A stretch of 64,000 nucleotides of DNA from Tribonema minus (lineage: Eukaryota > Sar > Xanthophyceae > Tribonematales > Tribonemataceae). The DNA is taken from positions 1 through 64,000 of the forward strand of contig JAFCMP010000082.1 of the NCBI GenBank assembly GCA_017506865.1. Reading direction: 5' to 3'. A program made the translations under genes and the position numbers. Under the pieces are notes generated by a model, which was not told the DNA's origin, did not search any database, and saw nothing but the letters and a program-made list of their open reading frames with translations. This document shows positions 11,001 through 22,910 of the stretch, piece by piece. Position 1 is the stretch's first letter; each line of letters starts with the position of its first letter.

Positions 11001-13430
11001 GGCGACGGCGGCGGCGCGCAGACGGTCGCGGAGGTCGCCCCCGGCGACGACGAGAACCCGTTTGTGTGCGAGGAGGGCACGCTCGCGGCGGGCGCGCTGC
11101 GCGGCGGCTACGCGGCCCAGGTGCACGCGCAGGGCGTCAGGTGAGGAGCGCTGCTGTCGAGGTTGTGCAGTAGTTAAAAGTTATGTGTTGTACATACCTA
11201 CATGGAGGAAGATATAATTGCTTGCATGGTGATGCGCTAGGCGACCGGCATGACCCAGCTGCACCCTGTGTACAAATCGGCGGCCAGTTCCAGAGAGGCG
11301 GAGCTGATGGCGCGGGCGCAAATGGCACTGTGACGGTCGTGGGGGGGAGTGTCACCCGGGGCAAACAGATGCGGCGCTTCCTAGACGCACGCTGGACGCA
11401 CTGCACGTCATGTATGATGCGGAAAGGCGGCTGCTGCTCAGGATGTGGTGCACACTCACGGTGAACATGTACGGTCACTGGTTGTCTCCTCCCGAGTAAC
11501 CAGCAACGAGGCCGGGAGTCTACTTCAATAGTTGAAGTGCCGGCAGTCGTGTCCACCGTGTCAACATACTTCCTTTCTCTCGAGCTCATGCGCTCATTCG
11601 ACCGCCGGCGCGTGGGCGCGAACGTCCCATGCCATTGCTACAAGTATTGCGCGGGGGCTTATTACTCCCTACCCTTCACCCCACCCCCCGTCCGTCGCTT
11701 CAATTCGATTTGCAGGCTCGTCTCCCCCGCCGGCGAGGCCGCGCAAGACGTCATAGCCCACCAGCCCTCACCACGCCCTCCGTGTTGCCCTTGTCAACTG
11801 ACCTGACCGTGTGAATGTGCTCACCTGACTGCCCGCGCACGACGCGAATGCCTCGCGCCATTGTCGCAAGCTACCGCTGAGGGCCCCTCATCACTCCCCT
11901 TGCTGAGCGTTCCACCCCCATCCGTCGCTGCAATTCGCAGGCTCGTCTCGCCCTCTGGCGAGGCCGCGCAGGACGTCATGGCGCACGAGCCCGCGGACAT
12001 CGGCGGCGCGGGCGTGCCGGATGGGGTAGGTATCGCACAGGCCAGCGTGTGCACCGGCGGCTACGTGCTGCTGCTGCTGGACGGCGGCGCGCTGCGGCTG
12101 CTGGCGCAGGAGTCGGAGGAGGAAGGTGCGGCGCGCCGCGCAGAAATTGTCTCAGACGCAGGAACTCTATGGAAGTTGCATGCGTTCATTGCGGGACAGG
12201 TTGATTGCAGCGATGCCGTGCTGCACGAATTACTTTGTGCCAAGTGCATGCTCCAGACGCAGGAACCTTGTGGAGACCTGATGCGTTCGAAGCGGGGGAC
12301 TAGGGTGATTGCAGCGATGCCATGCTGCACGAAATATACATAATGTCAAGCGCATGCTCGCGTGTACCTCGGGTGGCGCCGTACGCGCTGTGCAGGTGCT
12401 GTCGCCAGTCACTTGGTTGCACATCCATCGCAGAGCAGCGGGACAGAGGCAATGGGGTTGTGCTTGCAGCACGCAGCTGTACAGACAGTGGTCGCCGTGT
12501 ACATGCTGTGCATGGTGCCGTCCACCAGTTGGCGCGCCAGCTGCGCGCCGGCTCTCTGCACGCATATGTCGGTCCTGGCACGGAGGTACAGCGGCGAGGA
12601 AGGAGGTGTGCCGCGTTGCGGTGCGTGGAGGCTCTCTGGGGAGATTGCACGATCCCGCTGCTAACTGCTCGCAGACAGCACAATGACAGCAGCGAGGTCC
12701 AACCTCAAATGAAGAGTACACTGTGCTACGCATGCACAGTTCTCACCGCAGCGGCATCTCAGAGCGCCGCCGTTGCCCCTTGCGCCGGTGGCTGGAGCAT
12801 CGCCGCTCCATCGCTTCACGATCACAGCGTGCCAATGCAAGGCTCTGATCTGCTGCCGCAAGCGTGTCAAACGCACTCAACAAAGCGTTCTGGCCGGCCC
12901 ACAGTCCCATGCAGCTGCCCCGTTGCAACAGTAAACCTCAGCATCCCATCATCATCGCCTCACACATGTTCAGATCCGGCTGCTGCAGCCTGCCGCTGCC
13001 AGCCCGTAACGGGGCATTCGGCCTCAAACATCCGTGCAGCAGAGTCACCCCTTCGCGACGGCAGCCCTCCTGCTCCTCACATGGCTTCACGCAGTACGCC
13101 GTCTCGGCGACGCACACGCTGATGCTGCTGCTACCGTCGTCCTCCGCGCCGCACCCACACCGCGCCGCAGGCTCCGACCTGGTCGCCGCGGACGTGCCGC
13201 CGGCGCTCGCGCGCGACGGCGCCGCCACTGCCGCGTCCCTCTTCACGGCGCCGGGCGATCTCTTTGCGCCAGCGCCGCCGGAGGGCCCGTATGCGCCATC
13301 GCTCGTCGCCGGCGCCTTTGCCGAGGAGGACGCCGGCGACCTGTCCGAGACGGAGGAGTGGGTGCAGCTGTACGGCGCGCCCAGGGCGGCGCCGCCGTCC
13401 GCTGCCGCTGCCGCAGCGACGGCAGCTGCA

Positions 13431-13470
<40 letters not shown>

Positions 13471-16400
13471 GCGAGGACGGCGCGCCGCCGCTCGCGCGCT
13501 TCGCGCGCGCCGCCGCTGAGCGCTGGGCGCGCCCCTCAGAGTGCGGCGTGACGTACTGCGTGCTCGCGCACGCGCGCGACGTCAGTAGCGGCAGCAGTGG
13601 TGGTGGCGGCGGCAAGGGCGGTGTCGAGATCTATCGGCTGCGCGGCGCCGACGGCGGCGGCGCCGCGGACGTGACCTGGGAGAAGGCGTTCGCGGCGGCG
13701 GGCGCCGGCGCCGCGCCGTGGACGCTCTGGGCGGACGCTGACGCTGCCGCCGCCGCTGCCGCTGCCGCCGCCGCCGCCGTCAATTGGAGCGGCGGTACCA
13801 GCGCAGCGGTGCTCAATGGCGGCGTGAGCAGCAGGACCCTGGGCGGCGGCGGCGGCGGCGGCGGCGGCGTCGCGCCTATGGACGAGGACGGCGGCGGCGG
13901 CGCCGCTGCTGCTGCTGCTGCGCCGGCAGCAGCGAGCGCCAGCATCCGCGAGCAGGTGGACGAGACGATTGCGGACGTCATCGTGCACCCCGTGGGCGCG
14001 GCGAGCGCGCCCGCCGCGCTGCAACGGCTCGTGCTAGTGATGCGGCGCGCCGGCGGCGACCTGCTCGTCTATGAGGTGCGCGCTGCGGACGGTGCTGCGC
14101 GCGCACGCCGGCCGATTTATTCACATGAAAACAAATCACAAGATCGTAGCGCTCTAGGTGACAAGGAATGGTTGGCCGCAATCATACAGCGTAGCGTCAC
14201 ACATGAGGTGCACGACGGCTCTGTGCGCACGCCAGTTGTGTAGCGCAACGACATGTGTCTCGCGATGGTATGAGCCTCGTACGACATAGCATACTGACAT
14301 TGATCTCGGCGCATCATCGCGCACCGGCGCGCGGCAGGCGCGGTGAGACTGTGCTGCGCTTTTACCCGATGACTCGCGTCACCGAGTCACGAGTCGTGCT
14401 CACTTACGAGCGCATCCAGCGGTCCAGGCGCTACCACACGACAGCGCGGCGCGCAGCCCATGCGCAGTGTTAGAGAGGCGCGCACTGTCGTTTGCGGACT
14501 GCGTCAGCCCAGCTATTTCTGTGTGTTTCGGCGCGCTGGTGCCGTCTATGCGCGTCATTATCGCGCAAATATGCCGCCATCTCACACATATATCCATGCG
14601 GCATCTATTCCGAAGTAACGTACTCGTCGCTCGTCGCCGCAGGCGCGCTTTGCGGTGGACACGGAGCACGTGTCGTGCTTCATCAAGGTGGCGCACGACT
14701 TCATTGCGCGCCCGGTGCCGCCGCCTAACGCGCAGGCGCCGCAGCCGCTCGGCGGCGGCGCGGGCGCGCGCACGCTGTTTGGCTTCACAGGTGCGTACGT
14801 GTACCGTTCAACGGCATGACAGTCAAGGACTCTTACGCTTCGTCGTCAGCACCAGGATCACTGTTTACCTGCTTTGCTGTGAGCACCGAAACTACTCTTG
14901 AAGAAGTGGTCTGGGTGCCCATGCCGGTGTTTGCTGTTGACAGAGTGACTCCTCTGATCGGGCTTCAGCGTCAGAACTACTACCACAGTATGACTTTTAC
15001 AAAGGCTTCACAGCTACCCTCACGCCGGCACATGAAGCGTCTCATGACGCGAGTCCTCTGCGTTCGGCATCAGCACCAGTCCAACTGCTGTCTCTTCTCC
15101 ATCAAAATGGCTGAGCAGGTTCTCAAAACAGTTTATACCGCGCAAGTTACGGTTCTGCTGAGTGGCTCTCCTGGTCTGCATCAGCACCACATTTGACTTC
15201 CAGTGTCACAGTGTCCAGCTTCCGCGGGTGACGTGTGCTTCAGGACTGCTGGCGAGTTGTGCTGCTGCTGAGAATTTTGGCCCTGGGAAGCTGCCAGCGC
15301 CGCAGCACATCCGTGCAGGCGCACGCGCACCATGTCACGCACTGGGCATGTGCGCGTTCACTGTCGCCATGCTGGCACCCGGCGCTGAATGTGTGCCGCT
15401 CTGTGAGCGCGCCCCGCTCTTCCTGAGCGATGACATGCCTGAGGTCTAGCGCTGCCTTAGGGTTAGGGGTAGGGTTGGGATTAGGGTTAGCCTAACTCTA
15501 AGTCTAAGGGGTTGCTATTTTGTTGAGCAGAGTGGCCGCTGAAGGACGAACTCAGGAATCCGGACAACGGGGTGCCACGCTGCCCTACTGCCAGCTCGGC
15601 CTTGCTGTGCGCTGCTCGCGCAGTGTTCGCTCACATGCCCTCCCGTTCATCACACAATGCGGACGCTTTATACCGCCCGCATCCATAACTGTCGTGTAAC
15701 CGCTCAACTGCCCGCGTGTAACTGCAGGCGTGGCGGGGCACAGGGGCGTCGCCGTGTGCGGCGCGTGGTGCCGCCCGGCGCTCGTCATGGGCGAGCGCGG
15801 CGCCGTGTGCGTCGTGCCCCTCGCGCAGCACCGGTGAGCGCTGCTGCGGATGCGCATACGCCTCTGTTGCTTATGCAGCAAATTACATGCAGGCACCTGT
15901 GGTGGCTGCTTTGACAAGCGCTGTGTGCGTCGTGCCCCTCGCGCAGCACCGGTGAGCGCTGCTGTACGTGAATGCGTAATGCGCGCACGTGTGGCTTCTG
16001 TTGCAGTCGCGCCTTGCTATTCCAGCGTGTGCTGGAGTCAGAGTAAGGCACCATGTAGATGCAAGCACCTGTGCCGGTGTGCCCTGGGAAGCGCCGTGTG
16101 CGTCGTGCCCCTCGCGCAGCACCGGTGAGCGCTGCTGCACACATGTAACGCGTGCGCGCGCAGCTTCTGTTGCAGCTGAGCAATGCCGCCTTGGTACTTG
16201 CGCTGATGCGCACATGTTGTGCCAGCGAGGCGCCGTGTGCGTCGTGCGCCTCGCGCAGCACCGGCGGGCGCTGCTGCGAACGCATAACGCGCGCGTGGTG
16301 TCTGTTGCGGTTATGCAAGTCTCTCATGCGGCAATTACATGCAGGCACCTGTGGTGGCTGCTTTGACGAGCGCTGTAAGCGCCGTGCCCCTCGCGCAGCA

Positions 16401-19400
16401 CCGGTGAGCGCTGCGAATGCGTAATGCGTGCGCGTGGCTTCTGCTGCAGCTGAGCAATGCTGCCTTGGTAGTCTCACTGATGCGCACTCGTAATGCGCTC
16501 GTGGTTGTTCTTGCAGGAGCCATGTCGCCTTGTCACCCGCGCTGCTGCGCACATGCAACGCTCGCGTGGCCACTGTTGCGGTCACGCCAAGTCGCCTCGT
16601 TGCTCCACCGTAGTGGCGGAGTCAGAGTAAGACACCGATTAGCTGAAGGCGCCTGCATCTGCGGTGGTCTGCCTTCTGCTGACAGTGGGCACGAGTGAAG
16701 CAAGAGGCCGCGACGGCTGCCCACGGCTGCCTAACCCTAACCCTTAGACGATGGCCCACCCCCACCTCAAAGCCCATGATAACGAACAGGCGCACCTGAC
16801 ACCATGCGACATCATGTCGGGGGCGACCTGTCAGTGACATGTCTCTGCTTGTGATGTTCATGCACGCGCGCCCACATACAACTGTAGTCTCCTCGCGGCC
16901 CACCCTACCTCAAAGCTCACTACGATGAATCGGCACTCCTGACTACGTCTCTCTGCTCATGACACTCATGCACGCGCGCTCACACCGAACTGCCCCCCCC
17001 CCCCCCCCTCCTCTGCCGTCATGCGCTACCCGCGTCAGCCGTGAAGGCGTGGCATCCCTGGCGTGCGTGCCGGCGGGCTCCCTCTTCCCCGTGGGCGGCT
17101 TTGTAGAGGCCACGTCTATGCTTGCACACTCATGCACACGCACTCATACACAACTGACCCCCCCTTCCCCCAAACCCCCCTCCCCCGCCCTCCCCTCCAA
17201 CCCCCCACGCTGCTCTCCACCGTCATCCACGACGCGCCAGCCGCGAAGGCGTGGCGTCCCTGGCGTGTGTGTCGGCCGGCTCCCTCTTCCCCGTGGGCGG
17301 CTTTGTAGAGGCCACGCCGGAGGTCGGCGCGCAGCAGCGCCCCATGCTGCGCCTGCTGTCGGCGGCGCCCATGGCGGCGCAGCTGCTCGCGCCGGGGCTC
17401 GCGGGCGGCGGCGGCGTCAGCGGCGGCGGGCAGGGGCACTTCGTCAAGCAGGTCAGCAATGCGCTGTGCGCTGCATTGTTGAAGGGTGCTCAAATGGCAG
17501 CCTGCTGAGCAGTGGGAGCATGCACGGACGCGAAGCCGCAGCCGAGACCGCGCAGCAGTGTAGGGCTGGAGGTCTGTGGTATTGGTGAACCGGGCGGCGG
17601 CCAGCAACAGTTCGTCAACTAGGTCGGTGCTCTCGATAGCGCTGGCGGCTGCGCCTGAATTGGCATAGAAGTAGAAACGCAGCTGCGCCCTCGTGATGCG
17701 GGGCTTTCACAGTGCTGGTGCCCGTGCTGCCCGTCCTTGCGGCCCGTGCCGCACTCTATCAGCGCACCCCTTGCGCCGCCCCGCGCGTGTCCATTCCCCC
17801 CCGCACCACGTGCCGCTGCAAGCCCCCTTGGCGCCCTCGTAGCCGTCGCCCCTCCCACTCGTTCGCATGCGCCGCCGCCGTCAACGCCGCCGATGCTCAT
17901 CCCCTGCGCACGCGTACATCGCGGCTCTGCCTCTCTGACGTGCCTGCCCCACCGTCTGCGCGCCGCCGCCGCCGCCGTCACCGCCGCCGCTGCCGCCGCC
18001 GCCGCCGCCAGACGCCGCTGCGCGTGGGCATGACGGTGCGCCGCCTCGTGCGCCTGCGGCCGCAGACGCAACGCGCCGGCGGCGGCAGCGGCCTGCTCGC
18101 GCAGCTGCTGGCGACGCCGACGTACGCCGCCATCGTCTCGCGCAAGGTCGACCTCCTGGCGGAGCCGCCGGAGGAACGGAGCGCGGTCGACGAGGCGGCG
18201 GCCGCGGCGGCGGCAGCGTCGACGGAGGGCAAGCCCGCGGCGCCGGGCGTCGGCAGCGGCGCCGCTGCCGGCGAGGACGAGCCCGACAACAGCGTCGTCC
18301 ACTACCGGAACTTTGCGCACGCGGACGCCAAATTCGGCGGCGCGCCCGCGCTCCTCGTCGACCGCTTCGAGCTGCGCCTGCTGGTGCTCAGCGCTGCCGC
18401 CGCGGGCGCGGACGCTGCTGCCGCCGCGGCGATGGCGGCGGCGGCGGAAGAGACGGGCGAGGTGGCGGAGGCGGAGGCGGCGGGCGACGACGCCGCCGCT
18501 GCCGGCGCAGCTGCCGCCGCCGCTGCCGCCGCAGCAGCAGCGGCGGCAGTGGCGTCCGGGCCCGGCGCTGCGGAGACGGTGCAGACGCTGCCGTTCAAGC
18601 GCGACGAGTACGCGCTGTGCATGGAGGCGGTGACGCTGGGGCCCGACGCGGAGCGGCGCGCGTTCGTGGTCGTCGGCACGGGGTTCGTGGGGCCGCAGGG
18701 CGAGGACACGCCGCCCGCCGGGCGCCTGCTCGCGTACGCGCTCGACTACGCGCACGTCGCGCTGCCGGGCGGCGGGGGGCACCGCCACCTGCCCAAGCTG
18801 CGCCTCGCGCACGAGAAGAACATGCCGGGTGCGTGCGCGCGCGCCGACGGTTTTGAGGTTCGCGTCTGGCGTGCAGCGCTCGCGCGTGGGTGGCATGCTG
18901 GGTGCGTGCGCGCGTGCCGCTGGTGGTTTGAGGTTCGCGCCTGGCGCGCGGTGCTCGCGACCAGGTGTAATTGAGCGTGCGTGACGCCACTCGAGTACTG
19001 TCTCGGCTGGCGTTCGGTGCGCGAGTGTGGGGGGTGATGTGGGGGGTGTGCTGGGGCGCGCTGCGCGGGCTCATGGGAGGATGGGTTGCGCCCGGCGCTG
19101 GCTGATTGGGACGTGCGGGGGCGGGGGGGGGCAGACGAGCACTGGCACTTGCCGCAGCTGCAGCACACAAACAAGGAGATCATGGCTGATGAGCACTGCT
19201 GATGTGGATCACTGCAGCATCGCTCAGGTCACCGCCCGCACGCCGGTGATTGTAGCGCTTTGACGGCTCGCGCCCGGCGCAGTGGCGCTTGCTCGCCAGT
19301 GCAGCTTCACGGCCCCTGCGCTCTTGTACGCACACGCAGAGGCGCGGCGACTGCTGTGGGTTCAGGTAGGGTTGAGGGTTTGGGGCCGATCAGCCCCCGC

Positions 19401-22400
19401 GGCAGGCGCCAGCCACACGCGTTCACTACCTGTACCTAAAATTTGCTTCTATTGCGGGCGAATCCGGTTTCTCGCCGGCGCCTGTCGATTGGTATGTGTC
19501 CGCTTAACCCCGCCCTGCAGGGCACCCGCGGCGACCAATGTGCTCATACGCCCCGCCCCCTCCCCCCCGGCCCCCCCTCTCCCCCCCGCCCCCCTTTCCT
19601 GCATGTGCGCAGGCCCGGTCGGGGCGGTGGCGCAGATCAGCCGCTACGTCGCGACGGCGGCTGCGGCGAGTATCACCATACTGGAGTGGGACCCCAAGTC
19701 GGACAGTCTGCGGCCCGTGGGCATCTACGAGGCGTCGCAGTACGTGGTCACCATGAGCGTCGTCAAGACGTTCCTCGTGCTGGGCGACGTCATGAACAGC
19801 GTGCAGTTCCTCATGTGGCGCGACGAGGACCGCAGCATCAACCAGGTCAGTGCTTGAGTATGAGTATGAGTCTTGAGTGTGTTTCTTGGTGGGCGGCGCT
19901 GTCATAAGCAGTGTGCTCATCCACTGTGTGGTGAGTATATTCCTGAGTATGCGGCGCTGCCAAGAGCAGTATGCAGTCCCTCACGTGGCGGGCGAGGACC
20001 GCAGCATCAACCAGGCGAGTACATGAGTATGAGTCTTGAGCGTTTCCTCGGTGCTGGGCGATGTCATGAACAGCGTGCAGTTCCTCGCATGGCGCAATGA
20101 GGACCGCAACACATGAGTGCATGACTAGTGAGCACTAGCACTTTATAGGTACAAAGCAGCATCAACCGCATGTGGTATGTCGTGGACGCGAGGTCCGCGG
20201 CATCCACCAGATGTGTAGATGAGCATGTGAGTGTGAGTGTAAAGTACTACCACCCCCTGAGTGGATGAGTATTGAAGTATATGTGTACTAAAAACCCGAG
20301 GATCAACAGGCACTGCAAGTAGGCACACACATAGTGTGACCAACCGCAGCTGTTCGAGTCAGCACATCTTCCATACTTGTGGAACATTTGCATCATTCCC
20401 CAGCCAGTACTGTGCCTGCCGCCTGCGCTCGTTACTACCCATCGCCTGCTGCACCCCTTGGATTGGCCTCTTGGCTGACTCTGTCATTGCCCCTCCCTTC
20501 CACCCTCACCCCCAACCCCCACGGCTGTGCGCACGCAGCTGGCGAAAGACTACGAGCCGACGCAGGTATACGCCACCGTTTTCCTGGTCGACCAGCCGTC
20601 GCTGGGCATCGTGGTCGGCGACAGCAGCGGCAACATCAAGGTGAGGTATTGCCTTTGAAATTGAAGTTTTACTGCGGCACTCTTCATGGGAAGAAACCCT
20701 GCAGCTGCTGCTCGCAGCCATTTTGTGCCCCTTTGTCACCATCCAAATCCCTGCGCCACGTGCGCCGCAGCCGCTTGAGGTGCGCAGCAACCACAGCAGC
20801 TTGCATTCTATCGTACGGGCGTCGTCGTCCACGGCTTGCCTTGACGACATCACTCATTTCCGTACTGTCTCACCTTCGTCGCCGCTGAGATCCTGCGCTA
20901 CTCGCCGCAGCTGCTCGCGTCGCGCAGCGGCCACCGCCATGTGTGCCACACTGATGTTTATGCGAAGTGCATGCATGCAGAGCACTCACTTCGATTTGAA
21001 ATTCAGTCCATTGACTCGACTGACACCGCCAATGACGCCGTCAGTGCGGTGCTGTCCCCTGCCCCCCTTTGCCAGCCAGTTCCTGTGCTACGCGCCGCAG
21101 CTGCGCGTGTTGCGCGCCGGCCCCCGCCACACGAGCGACGCTGACTTCTGCGATGGCGCGACGATCGACGTGAATGCCGTCGCATTGGTGCCATTGCCTC
21201 CCGCGCCTCACTCAATTGGCACAATCGTCGATGTCATGCCATGCCCCCTGCCCCCCTTGTCACCATCATCAGTGTGGTGCATGATTTGTATGTGAGGTGC
21301 ATGCGTGCCAAGCGCCCACTTCGATTTGAATCTCAGCGCGTCGAAGCTGTCGTCTCCGCAGCTTCCTCGACTGACACCACCAACGACGCCGTGGATGCGG
21401 TCCTGTCTTCTGCCCCACTCTGGCCATTCAGATCCTGCGCTACGCGCCGCAGCTGCTCGCGTCGCGCGGCGGCCACCGCCTCGTGTGCGACGCCGACTTC
21501 CACATCGGCGCGCCCGTAGGCGCGTTCGGCCCGCAGCGCCTGCGCAACAACAAGCTCAACGCGCCGCGCTTCGGCGCCGCCGTGGGCGGCCTCGACGGCA
21601 GCGTCGCGCTGCTGGCGCCGCTGGAGGAGCGCGCGTTCCGCCGCCTGTACGCGCTGCAGGTAAGTGGTTGTTGGCTGCGTGTGCGCACGATGCGCGAACA
21701 CCTGATGTCTGCGCTTTGAAGAACCCCCAAGTAGGCGTGTTGGGGGAAGGGGTAAGGTTTCAGTTGAGTTGACGGCAGCGTCGCTCGCGCTGCTGGCGCC
21801 GCTGGAGGAGCGCGCGTTCTGCCGCCTGTACGCGCTGCGGGCGAGTCACCGCCGCATGTGTTAGGGTTGAGCTTAGGGCCAAGGCATGGCCAGGCACGCC
21901 ACCGCCGCTGCCTGCCCCAAGGTTAGAGTTGGTGGTGGAAGTGTGCCCCAAGGCTAGAGGTGGTGGTGGAAGTGTGCCCGTTTCGCTGGTTCTACACGTT
22001 GCAGGCACATCGCTGTTGCGTTGCGTTCGTGTGGTGATGGGTTGAGGTTGGGGTTTAGTCAAAGTCAGAGCTTCAATCAGAGCACTGCCATTGCTGCGTG
22101 CGCACGACGCGCGTCGCCGCATGCCATGCTGCCCACAGGGGAAGCTACGGACAATGTCAGAGTTGTGGTTTAGATGAGGCCAAAGCCAGGTTGCCACACT
22201 ACGCTGCTCTCAATCCGAGAACAATGATAGACAGGAAAAGGCCTTGGTTCCTACACAGCAGCGCACGGTCATCCTGCGGCCTCCGCTCAGCCGTGGACAG
22301 CTCTCACACCATTTGCGCTTACGTATGCTCAGGGTATGCGTAGCGCCGCAGCGCAAGCGACTCCCATCATGCACCGCCTCTGGCCCTGCTCCGTACCTCG

Positions 22401-22724
22401 CTGAACCTCAGACATGCTGCTGCAGCCAAGCCACCCCCCAACCCCTGCCGCCATTCGCTGCGCGCGCAGGGCGTCATGTGCAACGCGCTGGAGCACGGCG
22501 CGGGCGTCAACCCGCGCGGCGCGCGCCTGTTCCGCTCGCAGCTGCCCGCGGCGGCGGCGGCGGAGGGCGGGCGCATGAAGGGCGTACTCGACGGCGCGCT
22601 GCTGTGGCGGTTCGTGTCGCTGCCGGCGCAGGTGCAGTGCGAGCTGACGCGCGCTATCGGCACGACCGTGGACGCGGTGCTGTTGAGCCTGCTCGACGTC
22701 GACGCTCAGGCGGGCATGCTCTGA
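5064..22724 (+). CDS. CPSF1: Cleavage and polyadenylation specificity factor subunit 1 (CPSF160)
   Basis: Scaffold subunit of the nuclear mRNA 3'-end processing complex. Family members fold as three beta-propellers and hold WDR33 and CPSF30, which read AAUAAA. Inferred exons: 5064-5753, 6910-7061, 7641-7938, 8568-9152, 9709-9933, 10428-11140, 11941-12125, 13171-14075, 14643-14790, 15728-15833, 17241-17451, 18012-18828, 19613-19845, 20539-20640, 21432-21659, 22470-22724 (TGA). All phases join to about 1950 aa. Recognition segments are FLHGFNEPALALLHEP and RTWAGRL in exon 2, VLSLNVSQ in exon 3, and the CPSF_A C-terminal domain in exons 13-16 (LVLGDVMNSVQFL, DYEPTQV, GVMCNALEHGAGVNPR, IGTTVDAVLLSLL). 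The protein is about 500 residues longer than human CPSF160, mainly from Ala/Gly/Ser runs in exons 4, 6, 8 and 12. The exon 2 donor appears to be GC (AG|GCACGT). Several introns carry degenerate copies of neighbouring exon edges. Confidence 0.93.
11690..11765 (+). repeat. Decoy copy of CPSF1 exon 7 acceptor and start
   Basis: Sequence ending TTTGCAG then GCTCGTCTCCCCCGCCGGCG at about 11706-11760 closely matches the true exon 7 start at 11941, including the acceptor and the bases encoding RLVSP.GEAAQDV. It sits about 235 bp upstream in the intron and soon loses similarity. It could act as an alternative acceptor. Confidence 0.75.
15458..15510 (+). repeat. Interstitial TTAGGG-like tract
   Basis: Degenerate TTAGGG/TAGGG units run through CPSF1 intron 9, with a short reverse-orientation tract CTAACCCTAACCCTTA at 16731-16746. 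It is far too short and internal to be a telomere. Confidence 0.7.
15801..16416 (+). repeat. Tandem array of CPSF1 exon 10 ends with splice donors
   Basis: The 3' end of exon 10 (GCCGTGTGCGTCGTGCCCCT, then CGCGCAGCACCG and the donor GTGAGCGCTGCTG) recurs at about 15801, 15920, 16089, 16229 and 16374. The first copy is the real exon end (15833). Units are roughly 120-170 bp and also share intron sequence such as GCAGGCACCTGTGGTGGC (about 15890 and 16338). Most copies keep the donor, so each could in principle be used. Confidence 0.85.
17028..17112 (+). repeat. Decoy copy of CPSF1 exon 11 start
   Basis: The segment encoding REGVASLACV.AGSLFPVGG is present here and again at 17236-17320. Only the second continues into the conserved-phase exon 11 and a good donor at 17452, so the first is taken as a duplicated exon edge. 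Confidence 0.75.
18821..18965 (+). repeat. Repeated donor region after CPSF1 exon 12
   Basis: The exon 12 donor context (CATGCCGGGTGCGTGCGCGC) and downstream GGTTTTGAGGTTCGCG are repeated once at about 18890-18960 as CATGCTGGGTGCGTGCGCGC and GGTTTGAGGTTCGCG. The unit is about 70 bp and duplicates a splice junction. Confidence 0.7.
19831..20110 (+). repeat. Degenerate copies of CPSF1 exon 13 end
   Basis: GAGGACCGCAGCATCAACCA followed by a donor-like GTCAGT or GCGAGT occurs at 19826-19850 (true) and near 19995-20025. The more upstream exon segment (GTGCTGGGCGATGTCATGAA, CAGCGTGCAGTTCCTC) recurs at about 20049-20110. ATGAGTATGAG repeats follow each donor. Confidence 0.7.
20880..21260 (+). repeat. 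Degenerate copies of CPSF1 exon 15 start
   Basis: ATCCTGCGCTAC.CGCCGCAGCTGC with CGGCCACCGCC downstream appears near 20890 and, more altered, near 21073, before the true exon 15 at 21432. A copy of the exon end (GGCGCCGCTGGAGGAGCGCG) follows at about 21775-21845 with its donor altered to GGGCGAG. The exon is thus flanked by copies of both of its edges. Confidence 0.75.
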
Positions 22725-22816
22725 GTCCCCGCGCTGATGTGATCAGCGCCGCTGCCGTTGAGCGTGCTCGGTGGGGGTTGCTGGGGCGGGCTTGTGCTGA
22801 GCACTGGTGTCATCAA

Positions 22817-22847
22817 CGCCGCCGCCGCCGCCGCCGCCACCACCACC

Positions 22848-22904
<57 letters not shown>

Positions 22905-22910
22905 CTCCAG
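22817..22910 (+). repeat. GCC, CAC and CAG trinucleotide repeats
   Basis: About 100 bp after the CPSF1 stop, runs of GCC, then CAC, then roughly 17 CAG units occur back to back, most likely in the 3' UTR or just beyond it. Confidence 0.85.

Noticed and set aside
15458..15510. Chromosome end
   Set aside because: The telomere-like tract is short, degenerate and inside a CPSF1 intron with coding exons on both sides.
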